The notes beneath the pieces were generated by a model. The model saw only the letters and a list, made by a program, of their open reading frames with translations. It was not told where the DNA came from and did not search any database. This document shows, piece after piece, positions 5,892 to 12,100 of a DNA stretch of 17,712 bases (positions are counted from its first letter, which is position 1; each line of letters begins with the position of its first letter). A program made the translations under genes and the position numbers. Where the stretch lies: NCBI GenBank assembly GCA_004554485.1, contig SFLS01000027.1:1-17712 (forward strand), given 5' to 3'. The DNA is from Oscillospiraceae bacterium. GTDB taxonomy: Bacteria > Bacillota > Clostridia > Oscillospirales > Ruminococcaceae.

Positions 5892-6626
5892 TTATTCCAT
5901 AATCTCAATGGAATCAATGGTCACATCGTGCATCGGGCGGTCGCCACGGGCCGTGCGTACATTGGCGATGCTGTCCACCACGTCCATCCCGTCAATGACC
6001 TGCCCAAACACCGTGTGGGCAAAATCCAGGTGGAAGGTCCCGCCGACCTCCGCGTACTTTTTGGCGACCTCGGTAGCGTATGCCTTCTCCTCCTCAGGCA
6101 GGCCCTCGGACTGGTACTCGTTCAGCCTGGCGTTCACCTCATCGATATACGCCTGGATCTTGGGGGCGTCCTCCAGTGCCTCCTGCATCAGCTGCACCCG
6201 GCGCTTGGCGTCATTCAGCAGCTCGTAGCAGGCTACCTGCACCGCCAGCGCATCAATATCCTTGGTGGGCGCCTGGCTGTTCTGTACGATAAAAAACTGG
6301 CTGCCGTTGGTGTTGGGACCGGCATTGGCCATGCTCAGCGCCCCGCGGAAGTTGTGCAGTTCGCGGCTGCACTCATCCTCAAATTTTTCCCCGTATATAC
6401 TCTCGCCGCCCGCGCCGGTGCCGGTAGGGTCGCCGCCCTGGATCATAAAATCTTTGATGACCCGGTGGAAGATCAGCCCGTTGTAGTAGCCGTTTTTGGC
6501 GTGGGTTAAAAAGTTTTCCACCGTTTTGGGTGCCACCTCCGGGTACAGCCGCAGGGTGATATCCCCCATATTGGTGTGCATGACGGCACGGGGACCGTCG
6601 GTCTCGGTAAACTGCTTCAGAATCAT
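5892..6626 (-). CDS. cyclophilin-type peptidyl-prolyl cis-trans isomerase with insert
   Basis: 244 residues; catalyses cis-trans isomerisation of Xaa-Pro bonds. There is no signal peptide, so it is probably cytoplasmic. Core motifs are present: IFHRVIKDFMIQGGDPTGTG (catalytic Arg near residue 55, Gln near 63), LSMANAGPNTNGSQFFIV and HTVFGQVIDGMDVVD. Simple bacterial cyclophilins are about 165 residues; this one carries a charged, probably helical insert of about 75 residues (about 122-195, from KDIDALAVQ to KKYAEVGG) between the substrate-binding core and HTVFGQV. The ATG at 6626 is preceded by AAAGGA about 11 nt upstream. It is a single-gene unit ended by the hairpin at 5832-5871; no clear promoter was found upstream, where element C lies. 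Confidence 0.9.
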   Translation of the reverse strand: MILKQFTETDGPRAVMHTNMGDITLRLYPEVAPKTVENFLTHAKNGYYNGLIFHRVIKDFMIQGGDPTGTGAGGESIYGEKFEDECSRELHNFRGALSMANAGPNTNGSQFFIVQNSQAPTKDIDALAVQVACYELLNDAKRRVQLMQEALEDAPKIQAYIDEVNARLNEYQSEGLPEEEKAYATEVAKKYAEVGGTFHLDFAHTVFGQVIDGMDVVDSIANVRTARGDRPMHDVTIDSIEIME

Positions 6627-6672
6627 AGCCTGTATTTTCCTTTCTTTTTCGGGTCCCGGCAGCCGGCCGGCT

Positions 6673-6755
6673 CCGCCCGCAGGGCGCTCCGGCTCCGCCG
6701 GAGCCTGCGATCTCCGATCGCAGCTGCCGCCTTCGGCGGCAGGCCCTGCGGGCGG
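6673..6755. repeat. cloverleaf-like palindromic element C
   Basis: Outer stem CCGCCCGCAGGGC (6673-6685) with GCCCTGCGGGCGG (6743-6755), 13 perfect pairs. Inside are hairpins 6691-6705 (6 bp, loop GCC), 6706-6722 (7 bp, loop TCC) and 6724-6742 (8 bp, loop TTC). The only unpaired stretch is 6686-6690, plus position 6723. It lies between the divergent cyclophilin and DUF1292 genes. Confidence 0.85.
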
Positions 6756-6841
6756 GCCCGGCGGGTTTCGCGGGAGACAGCGGAGCGGCTGTCGTGCTGG
6801 ACCCATTATACCGCATTCCGGGCCAGGAATACAAGTATCGG

Positions 6842-6870
6842 TTGACTTTACGGCCGCTTTCGCATAATAT
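6842..6870 (+). promoter_or_regulatory. sigma-A promoter of the DUF1292 gene
   Basis: TTGACT (6842-6847), 17-bp spacer, TAATAT (6865-6870). It may also supply transcripts reading into the 6S-like RNA. Confidence 0.65.
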
Positions 6871-6903
6871 AGGGGTAGAGAACACAAAAGGAGGAACTGC
6901 AAA

Positions 6904-7224
6904 ATGGAAAATGAAAACTGGGGTGAGGACCTCATCTCCCTGCTGGATGAAGACGGCGTGGAAAGCGAGTACCGTATCATCGCCTGTGCGGAGCTGGACG
7001 GCGTGGAATATATGGCGCTGGAACCCATCGGAAAGGACCCCGAAAAGGCCCTGATGGAAGCGGCCCAGCTGGTGTTCCTGCGGCTTTCGGAGGAGCTGGA
7101 TGAGGACGGCGAGCAGTATCTGGAATCAATCCAGGACGAAGAGGAGTTCGACCGTGTTGCCGAAATTTTCCGCGACAAGCTCAGCGAGGAGTACGAGTTT
7201 CTCGAGGACGACGGGGAAGAATAA
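6904..7224 (+). CDS. DUF1292 family protein
   Basis: 106 residues, very acidic (Asp/Glu-rich ends), soluble, no signal peptide. The N-terminal half LISLLDEDGVESEYRIIACAELDGVEYMALEP is the DUF1292 (YrzB-like) signature: a short beta domain of unknown function found across Firmicutes, often near ruvX and other housekeeping genes. The C-terminal half is an acidic helical tail with repeated EE and DE. AGGAGG (6889-6894) lies 9 nt before the ATG. The 6S-like RNA begins about 30 bp past the stop. No function can be assigned from the sequence. Confidence 0.85.
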   Translation: MENENWGEDLISLLDEDGVESEYRIIACAELDGVEYMALEPIGKDPEKALMEAAQLVFLRLSEELDEDGEQYLESIQDEEEFDRVAEIFRDKLSEEYEFLEDDGEE

Positions 7225-7255
7225 ACCCCGCGCGACAAATCAATCATCGCTGAAG

Positions 7256-7454
7256 CCACCCTGCTGTGTGCGTCAGTGCCGCTTGATATGATCCAACACA
7301 TTTTATTAGGGAGCCCGATCTCCGTGAGGCCGGATTGCAGACCTCCCATCCCACCGGGGTGGAAGAAGGGAGCGTGAAAGCCCGGGAGGCTACCCACCTG
7401 TCACACAAGACGGGTTTTATTGGCGGCACAACGGCATGGCGGGGGTGTTTTTTT
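7256..7454 (+). ncRNA. ssrS: 6S RNA (ssrS)-like non-coding RNA
   Basis: About 195 nt ending in a T run (7448-7454). The ends can pair as a closing stem (CCACCC 7256-7261 with GGGGGTG 7441-7447; GTGCCGC 7276-7282 with GCGGCAC 7423-7429). A long irregular central region follows, then an apical hairpin (CTCCC 7343-7347 with GGGAG 7368-7372, enclosing CCAC/GTGG). A side hairpin forms on the 3' side (ACCC...GGGT, about 7391-7416). Length, rod shape with a central bubble, and motifs such as CACATTTTATTAGGGAG and GGCGGCACAACGGC match my memory of clostridial 6S RNAs, which bind and inhibit housekeeping RNA polymerase. No good promoter directly upstream was found. A covariance-model search would confirm it. 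Confidence 0.72.
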
Positions 7455-7506
7455 GCCCAAAATGCGCCTTATTCGCCTTTTTCCTCCCTTTTTGGATAAT
7501 ATTTAC

Positions 7507-7536
7507 TTGACACCCTCAGGCAAAATCAGGCTGATA
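7507..7536 (+). promoter_or_regulatory. possible promoter of the bactofilin gene
   Basis: Consensus TTGACA (7507-7512), 18-bp spacer, weak CTGATA (7531-7536) inside an A/T-rich run. The -35 is good but the -10 is poor. Confidence 0.35.
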
Positions 7537-7564
7537 AATAATAACTAAACCCGATTTCAATAAA

Positions 7565-8029
7565 ATGGCGGAAGAGATTGATTCAGCCGTTTGGAAATGG
7601 AAGAAAAAGAGCGTGTTATTTGGCGAGCGTGAGGATGATTTTTCTGAGGAGTTGTTTCTGGGCGAAAAGCACAGAAGCGAGGATATGAGCAAGTTCGAGA
7701 CCATTATCGGCGCCCGCAACGCCGTAACCGGTAATATCGAAGGCGCGTCCCCCATCTGCATCAACGGCAAGCTGATCGGTAATATCAATTCTACCAGCTA
7801 TGTCTACATCAGCAAAACCGGCTCCATCGAGGGCAACGTAACGGCAAACCATCTGGTCCTGCTGGGCAACATCACCGGCGACAAGGTGGATGTCAGCAAG
7901 CTGGTCGTTACCGCTACCGGCGTCATCAACAGCGATATCAAGGTCGCCAGGCTGACGGTGGAGGAGGGCGGCGTCCTCAACGGCCAGATCAACGTGACCC
8001 CCGATTCTTACCGTCCGGCGGAGGAATAA
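7565..8029 (+). CDS. bactofilin (DUF583) family cytoskeletal protein
   Basis: 154 residues as written. Residues about 41-140 form the bactofilin beta-helix: repeats such as AVTGNIEGASPICINGKLIG, then SIEGNVTANHLVLLGNITG and VINSDIKVARLTVEEGGVL, with the usual alternation of hydrophobic and small residues. Bactofilins polymerise without nucleotide and scaffold cell-shape or envelope machinery. The start is uncertain: the ATG at 7565 has no ribosome site, and the internal ATG at 7685 (MSKFETIIG), which begins the conserved domain, has GAGG only 3 nt upstream. The first 40 codons are more AT-rich than the rest and may be leader. A strong terminator follows at 8057-8093. Confidence 0.85.
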   Translation: MAEEIDSAVWKWKKKSVLFGEREDDFSEELFLGEKHRSEDMSKFETIIGARNAVTGNIEGASPICINGKLIGNINSTSYVYISKTGSIEGNVTANHLVLLGNITGDKVDVSKLVVTATGVINSDIKVARLTVEEGGVLNGQINVTPDSYRPAEE

Positions 8030-8056
8030 GCCCCGCCCCCGGCAAGTCTGACGAAC

Positions 8057-8093
8057 AAAAAGGCCCCGAAGCCAAGCGCTTCGGGGCCTTTTT
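8057..8093. terminator. bidirectional terminator
   Basis: AAAAAGGCCCCGAAGC (8057-8072), loop CAAGC, GCTTCGGGGCCTTTTT (8078-8093): 16 perfect pairs with A and T flanks. It separates the convergent bactofilin (plus) and ferredoxin (minus) genes. Confidence 0.95.
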
Positions 8094-8102
8094 ATATGTG
8101 GG

Positions 8103-8291
8103 TCACACTTCCTCTTTGGGGATCACCGGGCAGGCCCAGCGGCAGGCCCGGCAGTACCGACAGGAGGCAAAGGCAACCTTGGGTACTGGCTTACCCTCCT
8201 CGTTGGGAACCATTTTGATCACGCCGTGGCTGCAGGCCTTAGCGCACAGTCCACAGTGGATACAGGGAAAATCCGGGGTAATCTTTATCAT
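8103..8291 (-). CDS. 4Fe-4S ferredoxin-type protein
   Basis: 62 residues with two cluster motifs, CIHCGLCAKAC and CRYCRACRWACP, so a two-cluster electron carrier. It differs from the other ferredoxin in the window: basic residues surround the second motif and a Pro/Val/Lys segment separates the two. GGAGG (8299-8303), inside the end of xdhC, lies 7 nt before the ATG, and only one base separates the xdhC stop from this start, so the genes are co-translated. The pairing suggests it carries electrons for the molybdenum hydroxylase served by XdhC, or for its maturation; this is inference. The hairpin at 8057-8093 ends the transcript. Confidence 0.9.
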   Translation of the reverse strand: MIKITPDFPCIHCGLCAKACSHGVIKMVPNEEGKPVPKVAFASCRYCRACRWACPVIPKEEV

Positions 8292-8292
8292 A

Positions 8293-9252
8293 TCAGTTTC
8301 CTCCTTCTCTCCGGCGGCGCGCCGCGCGGAGTTGTATCAGCTTCGCCGTAATGCTCACGGCGATCTCGTTCGGTGTCTCGGCGTCGATGGCAAGGCCGAT
8401 GGGGGTATCGATGCGGGCCAGGTCGGCGTCGGAAAAGCCGTCCTCCCGCAGCCGCAGGAAAGTGGCCTGCATCTTGCGGCGGCTGCCCACCATGCCCAGG
8501 TACCAGACAGGGCTGCGAAGCGCCTCGCACAGCACCTCATAGTCGCCCTGGTGCCCCCTTGTCATAATGATGACGGCGTCGCCCGGGGCAAAGGGGATGG
8601 CGGCGGCCAGCCCCGGCAGGATGCCGCACCGGGTTTCGGCCGCGGTGGGGAACAGGGCGGGCGAGGCGTATTCGGGTCGCTCATCCAGCACCACGCAGGA
8701 AAAATCCACCCCGGCCAACAGCGGCGCCAGCGCCTGGCTGACGTGTCCGCCGCCGAAGATGTAGCACAGCCCGCCCTCTTGCAGCTTCATGGTAAAGCAG
8801 CCGGGGGAAAAGGCGGTCCGCGCCTCCGGCAGCAGCCTGCCCTGCCAGCCTCTCTCATCGTAGGTGACCTGCAGGGAGCAGTCTTTGTTCTGCAAAAGCG
8901 CGCAAAGCAGCGCTTCCGCCAGCGGCAGCCGATCCGGGCCCCAGCGCAGCAGCAGGATCTGCTCCTCTCCGCCGGCCTCCGGGCCCATATGGGTCAGCTC
9001 CTCGGCGGAAAGGCACTGGTGCCAGCTCTGTCGCACCGGGCAGGCGGCGTCCGTCAGCATCTCTCTGGCCGGCGCCAGGATATCATGCTCGGCCTGGCCG
9101 CCACCGACGGTGCCGGCAGCTGTGGTCGGGGTCAGCACCAGCAGCGCCCCCGGCGCGCGCGGCGTGGCGCCCCGACAGGCGGTAACGACAGCGGTAACGG
9201 CGGGCCGGCCGCCGCGCAGGGCATCGCAAAGGGTCTGTATCCGTTGTTTCAT
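8293..9252 (-). CDS. xdhC: XdhC/CoxI family molybdenum hydroxylase maturation protein
   Basis: 319 residues. The N-terminal XdhC_CoxI domain shows VTAVVTACRGATPRAPGALL and GTVGGGQAEHD; the C-terminal Rossmann-like XdhC_C domain shows LCYIFGGGHVSQALAPLL (about 162-179), then VIIMTRGHQGDYEVL, LGMVGSRRK and TPIGLAIDAETPNEIAVSI. XdhC proteins bind molybdopterin cofactor, promote its sulfuration and insert it into xanthine dehydrogenase-type enzymes. The ATG at 9252 (MKQRIQTL) has AAAAGGAG 5 nt upstream; an upstream TTG is less likely. No molybdoenzyme subunit is in the window, so the client is elsewhere. The downstream ferredoxin is the only close partner. Confidence 0.9.
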   Translation of the reverse strand: MKQRIQTLCDALRGGRPAVTAVVTACRGATPRAPGALLVLTPTTAAGTVGGGQAEHDILAPAREMLTDAACPVRQSWHQCLSAEELTHMGPEAGGEEQILLLRWGPDRLPLAEALLCALLQNKDCSLQVTYDERGWQGRLLPEARTAFSPGCFTMKLQEGGLCYIFGGGHVSQALAPLLAGVDFSCVVLDERPEYASPALFPTAAETRCGILPGLAAAIPFAPGDAVIIMTRGHQGDYEVLCEALRSPVWYLGMVGSRRKMQATFLRLREDGFSDADLARIDTPIGLAIDAETPNEIAVSITAKLIQLRAARRRREGGN

Positions 9253-9272
9253 GGCGGCTCCTTTTGGGGGTA

Positions 9273-9419
9273 TCAATACAATTGCAGAAGATCAATTCTT
9301 CTTTTCCCCGGGCTTCCCCGGCTGCCCGCATGGCCTGGACCGGGTTGTGACAGCGCAGAAGAACCTTTGCCCGCGGGATCATTTTTGTTCTTCGCATCCG
9401 GATTATTTGGTTCCGGCAT
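9273..9419 (-). CDS. candidate small ORF, 48 residues, hydrophilic
   Basis: This frame fills part of the 269-bp gap upstream of xdhC. It starts MPEPNNPDAKNKNDPAGKGS and ends KRRIDLLQLY: rich in Pro, Gly, Lys, Asn and Asp and probably disordered. GGGGGAG lies 9 nt before the ATG, and the stop is 20 bp before the xdhC ATG, so it could be the first gene of that operon. The frame also stays open upstream, and no family is recognised, so it may be chance. The rest of the gap holds a hairpin at 9448-9475 (10 pairs with one wobble on the plus strand, 8-nt loop, no T run) and nothing else I can identify. Confidence 0.3.
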   Translation of the reverse strand: MPEPNNPDAKNKNDPAGKGSSALSQPGPGHAGSRGSPGKRRIDLLQLY

Positions 9420-9521
9420 CGGCAAAGGCTCCCCCGGGACTTTTGGTGCAAAGGAGGCAAAAGATCCTCCTTCGCCGGCGCTGTTATGATAAGGGGTGCG
9501 GGGCGGTGAGACTTGCGCCCG

Positions 9522-10076
9522 TTAGGTTCCGGGCAGGGTAAAGGGGACGATCTGAGCCATATCCACCTTTTTCAGGCCGGTAATGCTGCGAATCACGCCC
9601 TCGTGGCACGCCACAAGGATCGCTTTCTGCGTGCCGTCGTACCGGCGCAGGCAGTTCAGCACCCGTCGGGCGATGGCGGCGTGGGTCTCGCAGTTGTCCT
9701 CTCCGGTCAGCTCGGTGCTTTCCATGTACTGCACAAAGCAGCGGCTCATATCCTCCATGCCGTACCGTTCGCCGGGCTGAGGCAGGTCGCCGCGCATATC
9801 CAGGTCATACAGCCACTCGTGCAGGTTCCACTCCACCGTCACCGGCAGGTCCAGCCGCCGGGAGAGGATCTGCGCCGACTGCATGGTGCGGGTGTAGGGG
9901 GAGGCCAGGATCAGCGAAGCCTCCCGCAGCCGCGGGTCTCTGGCCGCCGCTTCGATCTGCTCCACCCCTTCGGCAGTCAGGGGGATGTAGGTGCTGGCCG
10001 GGCCGTAGAAGCGACGTTCCTCCGCCCATTGCCAGTCCGGCTGGCCGTGGCGCACCAGGTAAAAGGTCGTGGTCAT
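9522..10076 (-). CDS. histidine phosphatase family protein (phosphoglycerate mutase-like)
   Basis: 184 residues. The RHG motif is at residues 9-11 (catalytic H10), with SPYTRTMQSAQ (R63), an acidic partner in NLHEW (E87) and the second histidine in ACHEG (H158): a complete branch-1 active site. Such enzymes remove or transfer phosphate from small molecules through a phosphohistidine; broad-specificity phosphatase is more likely than glycolytic mutase at this length. The ATG at 10076 is preceded by GGGGAG. It has its own promoter at 10145-10173 and stands alone; the true substrate cannot be read from context. Confidence 0.85.
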   Translation of the reverse strand: MTTTFYLVRHGQPDWQWAEERRFYGPASTYIPLTAEGVEQIEAAARDPRLREASLILASPYTRTMQSAQILSRRLDLPVTVEWNLHEWLYDLDMRGDLPQPGERYGMEDMSRCFVQYMESTELTGEDNCETHAAIARRVLNCLRRYDGTQKAILVACHEGVIRSITGLKKVDMAQIVPFTLPGT

Positions 10077-10106
10077 AGATTGGGAGCTCCCCTTTCCGGG
10101 TTTTTG

Positions 10107-10136
10107 ACAGAATCCGTTCGTTTTTGCGGATCCTGT
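10107..10136 (-). other. leader hairpin of the histidine phosphatase mRNA
   Basis: ACAG and ATCCG pair with CGGAT and CTGT across one mismatch, with a 10-nt A/T-rich loop, right at the predicted transcript start. Probably a 5' stabilising hairpin. Confidence 0.4.
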
Positions 10137-10144
10137 TCCGCCTT

Positions 10145-10173
10145 ATTATAGCGCACCGGGAGCCTGCTGGCAA
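10145..10173 (-). promoter_or_regulatory. sigma-A promoter of the histidine phosphatase gene
   Basis: Minus strand: TTGCCA (10173-10168), 17-bp spacer, perfect TATAAT (10150-10145). Leader of about 60 nt. Confidence 0.8.
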
Positions 10174-10192
10174 GCCGCAAAGCCGCTGCCGG

Positions 10193-10234
10193 CGCAAAAG
10201 AGAAAGCTCCCCGCCGCGGGTGGGCAGGGAGCTT
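10193..10234 (-). terminator. terminator of the cold-shock gene
   Basis: Minus strand: AAGCTCCC (10234-10227) and GGGAGCTT (10211-10204) enclose a 15-nt loop, followed by TCTCTTTT. The same stem sequence recurs in the terminator at 13357-13390. Confidence 0.8.
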
Positions 10235-10247
10235 AAAGCCGGTTCGA

Positions 10248-10460
10248 TTACTGGGGGATTACGTTGACAGCGCGCAGCTTGCCGGTATCCTTGGGATCGG
10301 GCTCGGTGTCGAAGGTGACCTTCTGGCCCTCGGCCAGGGTCTTAAAGCCGTCTACCTGAATGGCGGAGAAATGAACGAAAACATCCTCGCCGCCCTCGTC
10401 GTTGGAGATAAAGCCGTAGCCCTTTTCTGCGTTGAACCATTTGACAGTACCGTTATTCAT
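10248..10460 (-). CDS. cold shock domain protein (CspA family)
   Basis: 70 residues, full family length. The RNA-binding motifs KGYGFI (RNP1) and VFVHFSAI (RNP2) are intact, as are GTVKWFNAEKGYGFI at the N-terminus and the closing AVNVIPQ. It is a single OB-fold nucleic-acid chaperone that melts RNA structure in the cytoplasm. AGGAGG (10468-10473) lies 7 nt before the ATG. The gene has its own strong promoter and a leader of about 115 nt, typical of cold-shock genes, and ends at a strong terminator. Confidence 0.95.
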   Translation of the reverse strand: MNNGTVKWFNAEKGYGFISNDEGGEDVFVHFSAIQVDGFKTLAEGQKVTFDTEPDPKDTGKLRAVNVIPQ

Positions 10461-10461
10461 G

Positions 10462-10496
10462 TGGGTACCTCCTGCATTAAAAAATTTTCGTACCCA
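10462..10496 (-). promoter_or_regulatory. ribosome-site hairpin in the cold-shock leader
   Basis: GTACCCA (10490-10496) and TGGGTAC (10462-10468) are a perfect 7-bp inverted repeat whose 21-nt loop contains most of the AGGAGG ribosome site. Folding would partly hide it and could be temperature-dependent, as in cspA leaders. The fold and its effect are inference. Confidence 0.45.
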
Positions 10497-10582
10497 AAAA
10501 AACAAAGCCCGGCGCGCTGCAACATCCAACTACAATGACTTGCAACGAGTGAGGCCATAGTGGTGATCTTGAATACAAATTG

Positions 10583-10612
10583 ATTATAGCATACCCCACA
10601 GGGGAAAGTCAA
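10583..10612 (-). promoter_or_regulatory. sigma-A promoter of the cold-shock gene
   Basis: Minus strand: TTGACT (10612-10607), 18-bp spacer, extended -10 TGCTATAAT ending at 10583. Start near 10576, giving the long leader. Confidence 0.85.
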
Positions 10613-10702
10613 TCGGGTTTGCCCAACAAAATGCCGGCAGGTCACGGAAATCGTGCGACAGGGTTTTCCCTTTTCGGCCGGTCTGCGGCAGGGGCAGGCG
10701 TT

Positions 10703-10804
10703 CGCGGCGCAGCCCGTCAAAGCCCCCTGCGGGGGCTTTGACGCCCCGGGCTCCCCTATGGGGCGCCCGGGATACGCGCCCTGCGGGCGCGCGGCTGCGC
10801 CGCG
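10703..10804. repeat. cloverleaf-like palindromic element D
   Basis: Outer stem CGCGGCGCAGCC (10703-10714) with GGCTGCGCCGCG (10793-10804), 12 perfect pairs. Hairpins: 10715-10743 (13 bp, loop TGC), 10745-10771 (7+4 bp around one T-C mismatch, loop TAT) and 10775-10791 (7 bp, loop TGC). Unpaired: 10744, 10772-10774 and 10792. It lies upstream of the cold-shock promoter and past the 3' end of the ruvX operon. Confidence 0.85.
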
Positions 10805-10874
10805 CCCGGCAGCGTGTCGCCGTTATGCGCCCAAACGTATCGGGCTTCGCAGCCGGCTCCTTTTGCCGTGCGGT

Positions 10875-11045
10875 TCAACGGTGGTTTCTCCGGGAAACGA
10901 TCGCGCCGACGATCAGCAGCACCATCGAAACGGCGACCAGCACGATATACAGCGTCGCGGACATGGGCTTGATAAGCCGGTCCACCGCAAAGGTGACGGC
11001 AAACAGCAGAATGCCGGCAATGGCAATAAAATCAGATTTCTTCAT
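10875..11045 (-). CDS. small two-helix membrane protein
   Basis: 56 residues. The start MKKSDFIAIAGILLFAVTFA is a first membrane helix; RLIKPMSATLY is a short loop; a second helix (about 31-50) precedes the basic tail SRRNHR. The ATG at 11045 lies 14 bp inside the end of the Nudix gene, with AGGAG (11052-11056) 6 nt upstream, so it is the third gene of the ruvX operon and translationally coupled. Family not recognised; no catalytic residues visible. Codon use matches the neighbours, which favours a real gene. Confidence 0.7.
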   Translation of the reverse strand: MKKSDFIAIAGILLFAVTFAVDRLIKPMSATLYIVLVAVSMVLLIVGAIVSRRNHR

Positions 11046-11589
11046 GGGGTTCTCCTTTCCGGCGCAGCGCCTCGTATTTCAGTATCGCTATCTGGGTCTT
11101 GGCGTCCTCGATCTGTCCGTCCAGTACCATCCGCAGGGCTTCCTCCCAGGGGACCCACTCCGTTGTGAGGAATTCATCCTCATCGGGATGGCAGGTGCCG
11201 GGGGTCAGCTCCCGCGCGGCAAAGACCCATATCTTTTCGCTGCAGTAGGCGGGGGTGGGGTACAGCACCGTCAGCGGCTCCAGCCGCCCGGCAATAAGTC
11301 CGCACTCCTCCTCCAGCTCCCGTCGGCCGCACTGCTCCGGAGTCTCGCCGGGGTCGCGCTTGCCGGCGGGGATCTCCAGCGTTTCGGCACCGGCGCCGCT
11401 GCGGTACTGCCGCACCATCAGCAGCCGCCCCTGTTCATCTATCGCCACGATCCCCACGCCGCCGGGGTGCAGGATCATCTCCCGTTCGGCGGTGCCGCCG
11501 TTTTCCAGCCGCACCTGCCAGCGCTCGTGGGTGAATACCCGCCCGCGGGAAAGGGTCTCCCGGCGCAGGATCTTCTCCTGATGCGGCAT
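11032..11589 (-). CDS. nudF: Nudix hydrolase, ADP-ribose pyrophosphatase type
   Basis: 185 residues. The Nudix box is perfect: G76-x5-E82-x7-R90-E91-L92-x-E94-E95-x-G97-L98, within AGKRDPGETPEQCGRRELEE. Upstream, MVRQYRSGAGAETLEIPAG is typical of ADP-ribose pyrophosphatases, which split ADP-ribose into AMP and ribose 5-phosphate; other nucleoside diphosphate sugars are possible substrates. Two ATGs are available. The one at 11595 overlaps the ruvX stop (ATGA) but sits only about 2 nt from GGGGAGG; the one at 11589 (MPHQEKIL) has ideal 7-nt spacing and is preferred. It overlaps the small membrane-protein gene at its 3' end. Confidence 0.85.
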   Translation of the reverse strand: MPHQEKILRRETLSRGRVFTHERWQVRLENGGTAEREMILHPGGVGIVAIDEQGRLLMVRQYRSGAGAETLEIPAGKRDPGETPEQCGRRELEEECGLIAGRLEPLTVLYPTPAYCSEKIWVFAARELTPGTCHPDEDEFLTTEWVPWEEALRMVLDGQIEDAKTQIAILKYEALRRKGEPHEEI

Positions 11590-11591
11590 AC

Positions 11592-12020
11592 TCATTCCTC
11601 CCCCGGGTGATTCTTGCGGTAAGCCAGGTAGCTTTCCAGGATAATGGTGGCGGCTACCGCGTCGATGGTGTTTTTCCGCTTTTTCCCGCGCACGTCGGTC
11701 ATGTTCAGATAATGTGTTGCGGAGACGGTGGTGCTGCGTTCATCCCACAGCCGCACCGGGCAGGGCAGCCGCTCGGCCAGCTCCTGTGCCAGCGAACGGC
11801 ACAGCTCGCTGCGGGGGCCGGCGCTCCCGTTCATGTTCAGCGGGTTGCCCACGACCACCAGGCCCGCCTGCAGCGTCTCGGCCTGCCGGCAGATTTCCCC
11901 GATCACCGCCTGCCGGTCCGCACTGTGAAAGACCCCCACAGGGCTGGCCAGCAGCTCTCCGCGGTCGCAGACGGCAAGCCCCGTCCGGGCGTCGCCGTAA
12001 TCCACGGCCAGGATCCGCAT
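11592..12020 (-). CDS. ruvX: RuvX/YqgF family Holliday junction resolvase
   Basis: 142 residues, RNase H fold, standard length. Motifs: AVDYGDARTGLAV with catalytic D7, VVGNPLNMNGS (56-66), LWDERSTT (91-98) and IDAVAATIILESYL with D120. The family is implicated in Holliday junction resolution and pre-16S rRNA 5'-end maturation. The ATG at 12020 has AGGAGG about 10 nt upstream, and a good promoter lies at 12065-12093. First gene of a three-gene operon with the Nudix and small membrane genes. Confidence 0.92.
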   Translation of the reverse strand: MRILAVDYGDARTGLAVCDRGELLASPVGVFHSADRQAVIGEICRQAETLQAGLVVVGNPLNMNGSAGPRSELCRSLAQELAERLPCPVRLWDERSTTVSATHYLNMTDVRGKKRKNTIDAVAATIILESYLAYRKNHPGEE

Positions 12021-12064
12021 GGGCGCTCCCTCCTTTTCCGGTTTCGGTACAGAATACTGGTTCC

Positions 12065-12093
12065 ATTATATCGCCCATCCCGCCAAAAAACAA
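12065..12093 (-). promoter_or_regulatory. sigma-A promoter of the ruvX operon
   Basis: Minus strand: TTGTTT (12093-12088), 17-bp spacer, perfect TATAAT (12070-12065). Just upstream a small inverted repeat, CAAGC-GAA-GCTTG, separates it from the divergent queT promoter. Confidence 0.75.
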
Positions 12094-12100
12094 GCGAAGC

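Noticed and set aside
6673..6755. tRNA gene suggested by the cloverleaf shape
   Set aside because: The arms lack the conserved T-loop, D-loop and 7-nt anticodon loop; loops are 3 nt and the outer stem is 13 bp. The same holds for the other four elements.
9448..9475. Hairpin upstream of xdhC as a molybdenum cofactor riboswitch
   Set aside because: Only a simple 10-bp stem with an 8-nt loop is visible; none of the multi-stem architecture of that riboswitch was recognised.
8098..9489. 463-codon open frame on the plus strand
   Set aside because: Antisense to xdhC and the ferredoxin gene, both of which have clear motifs and ribosome sites.
11593..11595. First ATG as start of the Nudix gene
   Set aside because: It sits about 2 nt after the ribosome site, too close; the ATG at 11589 has normal spacing.
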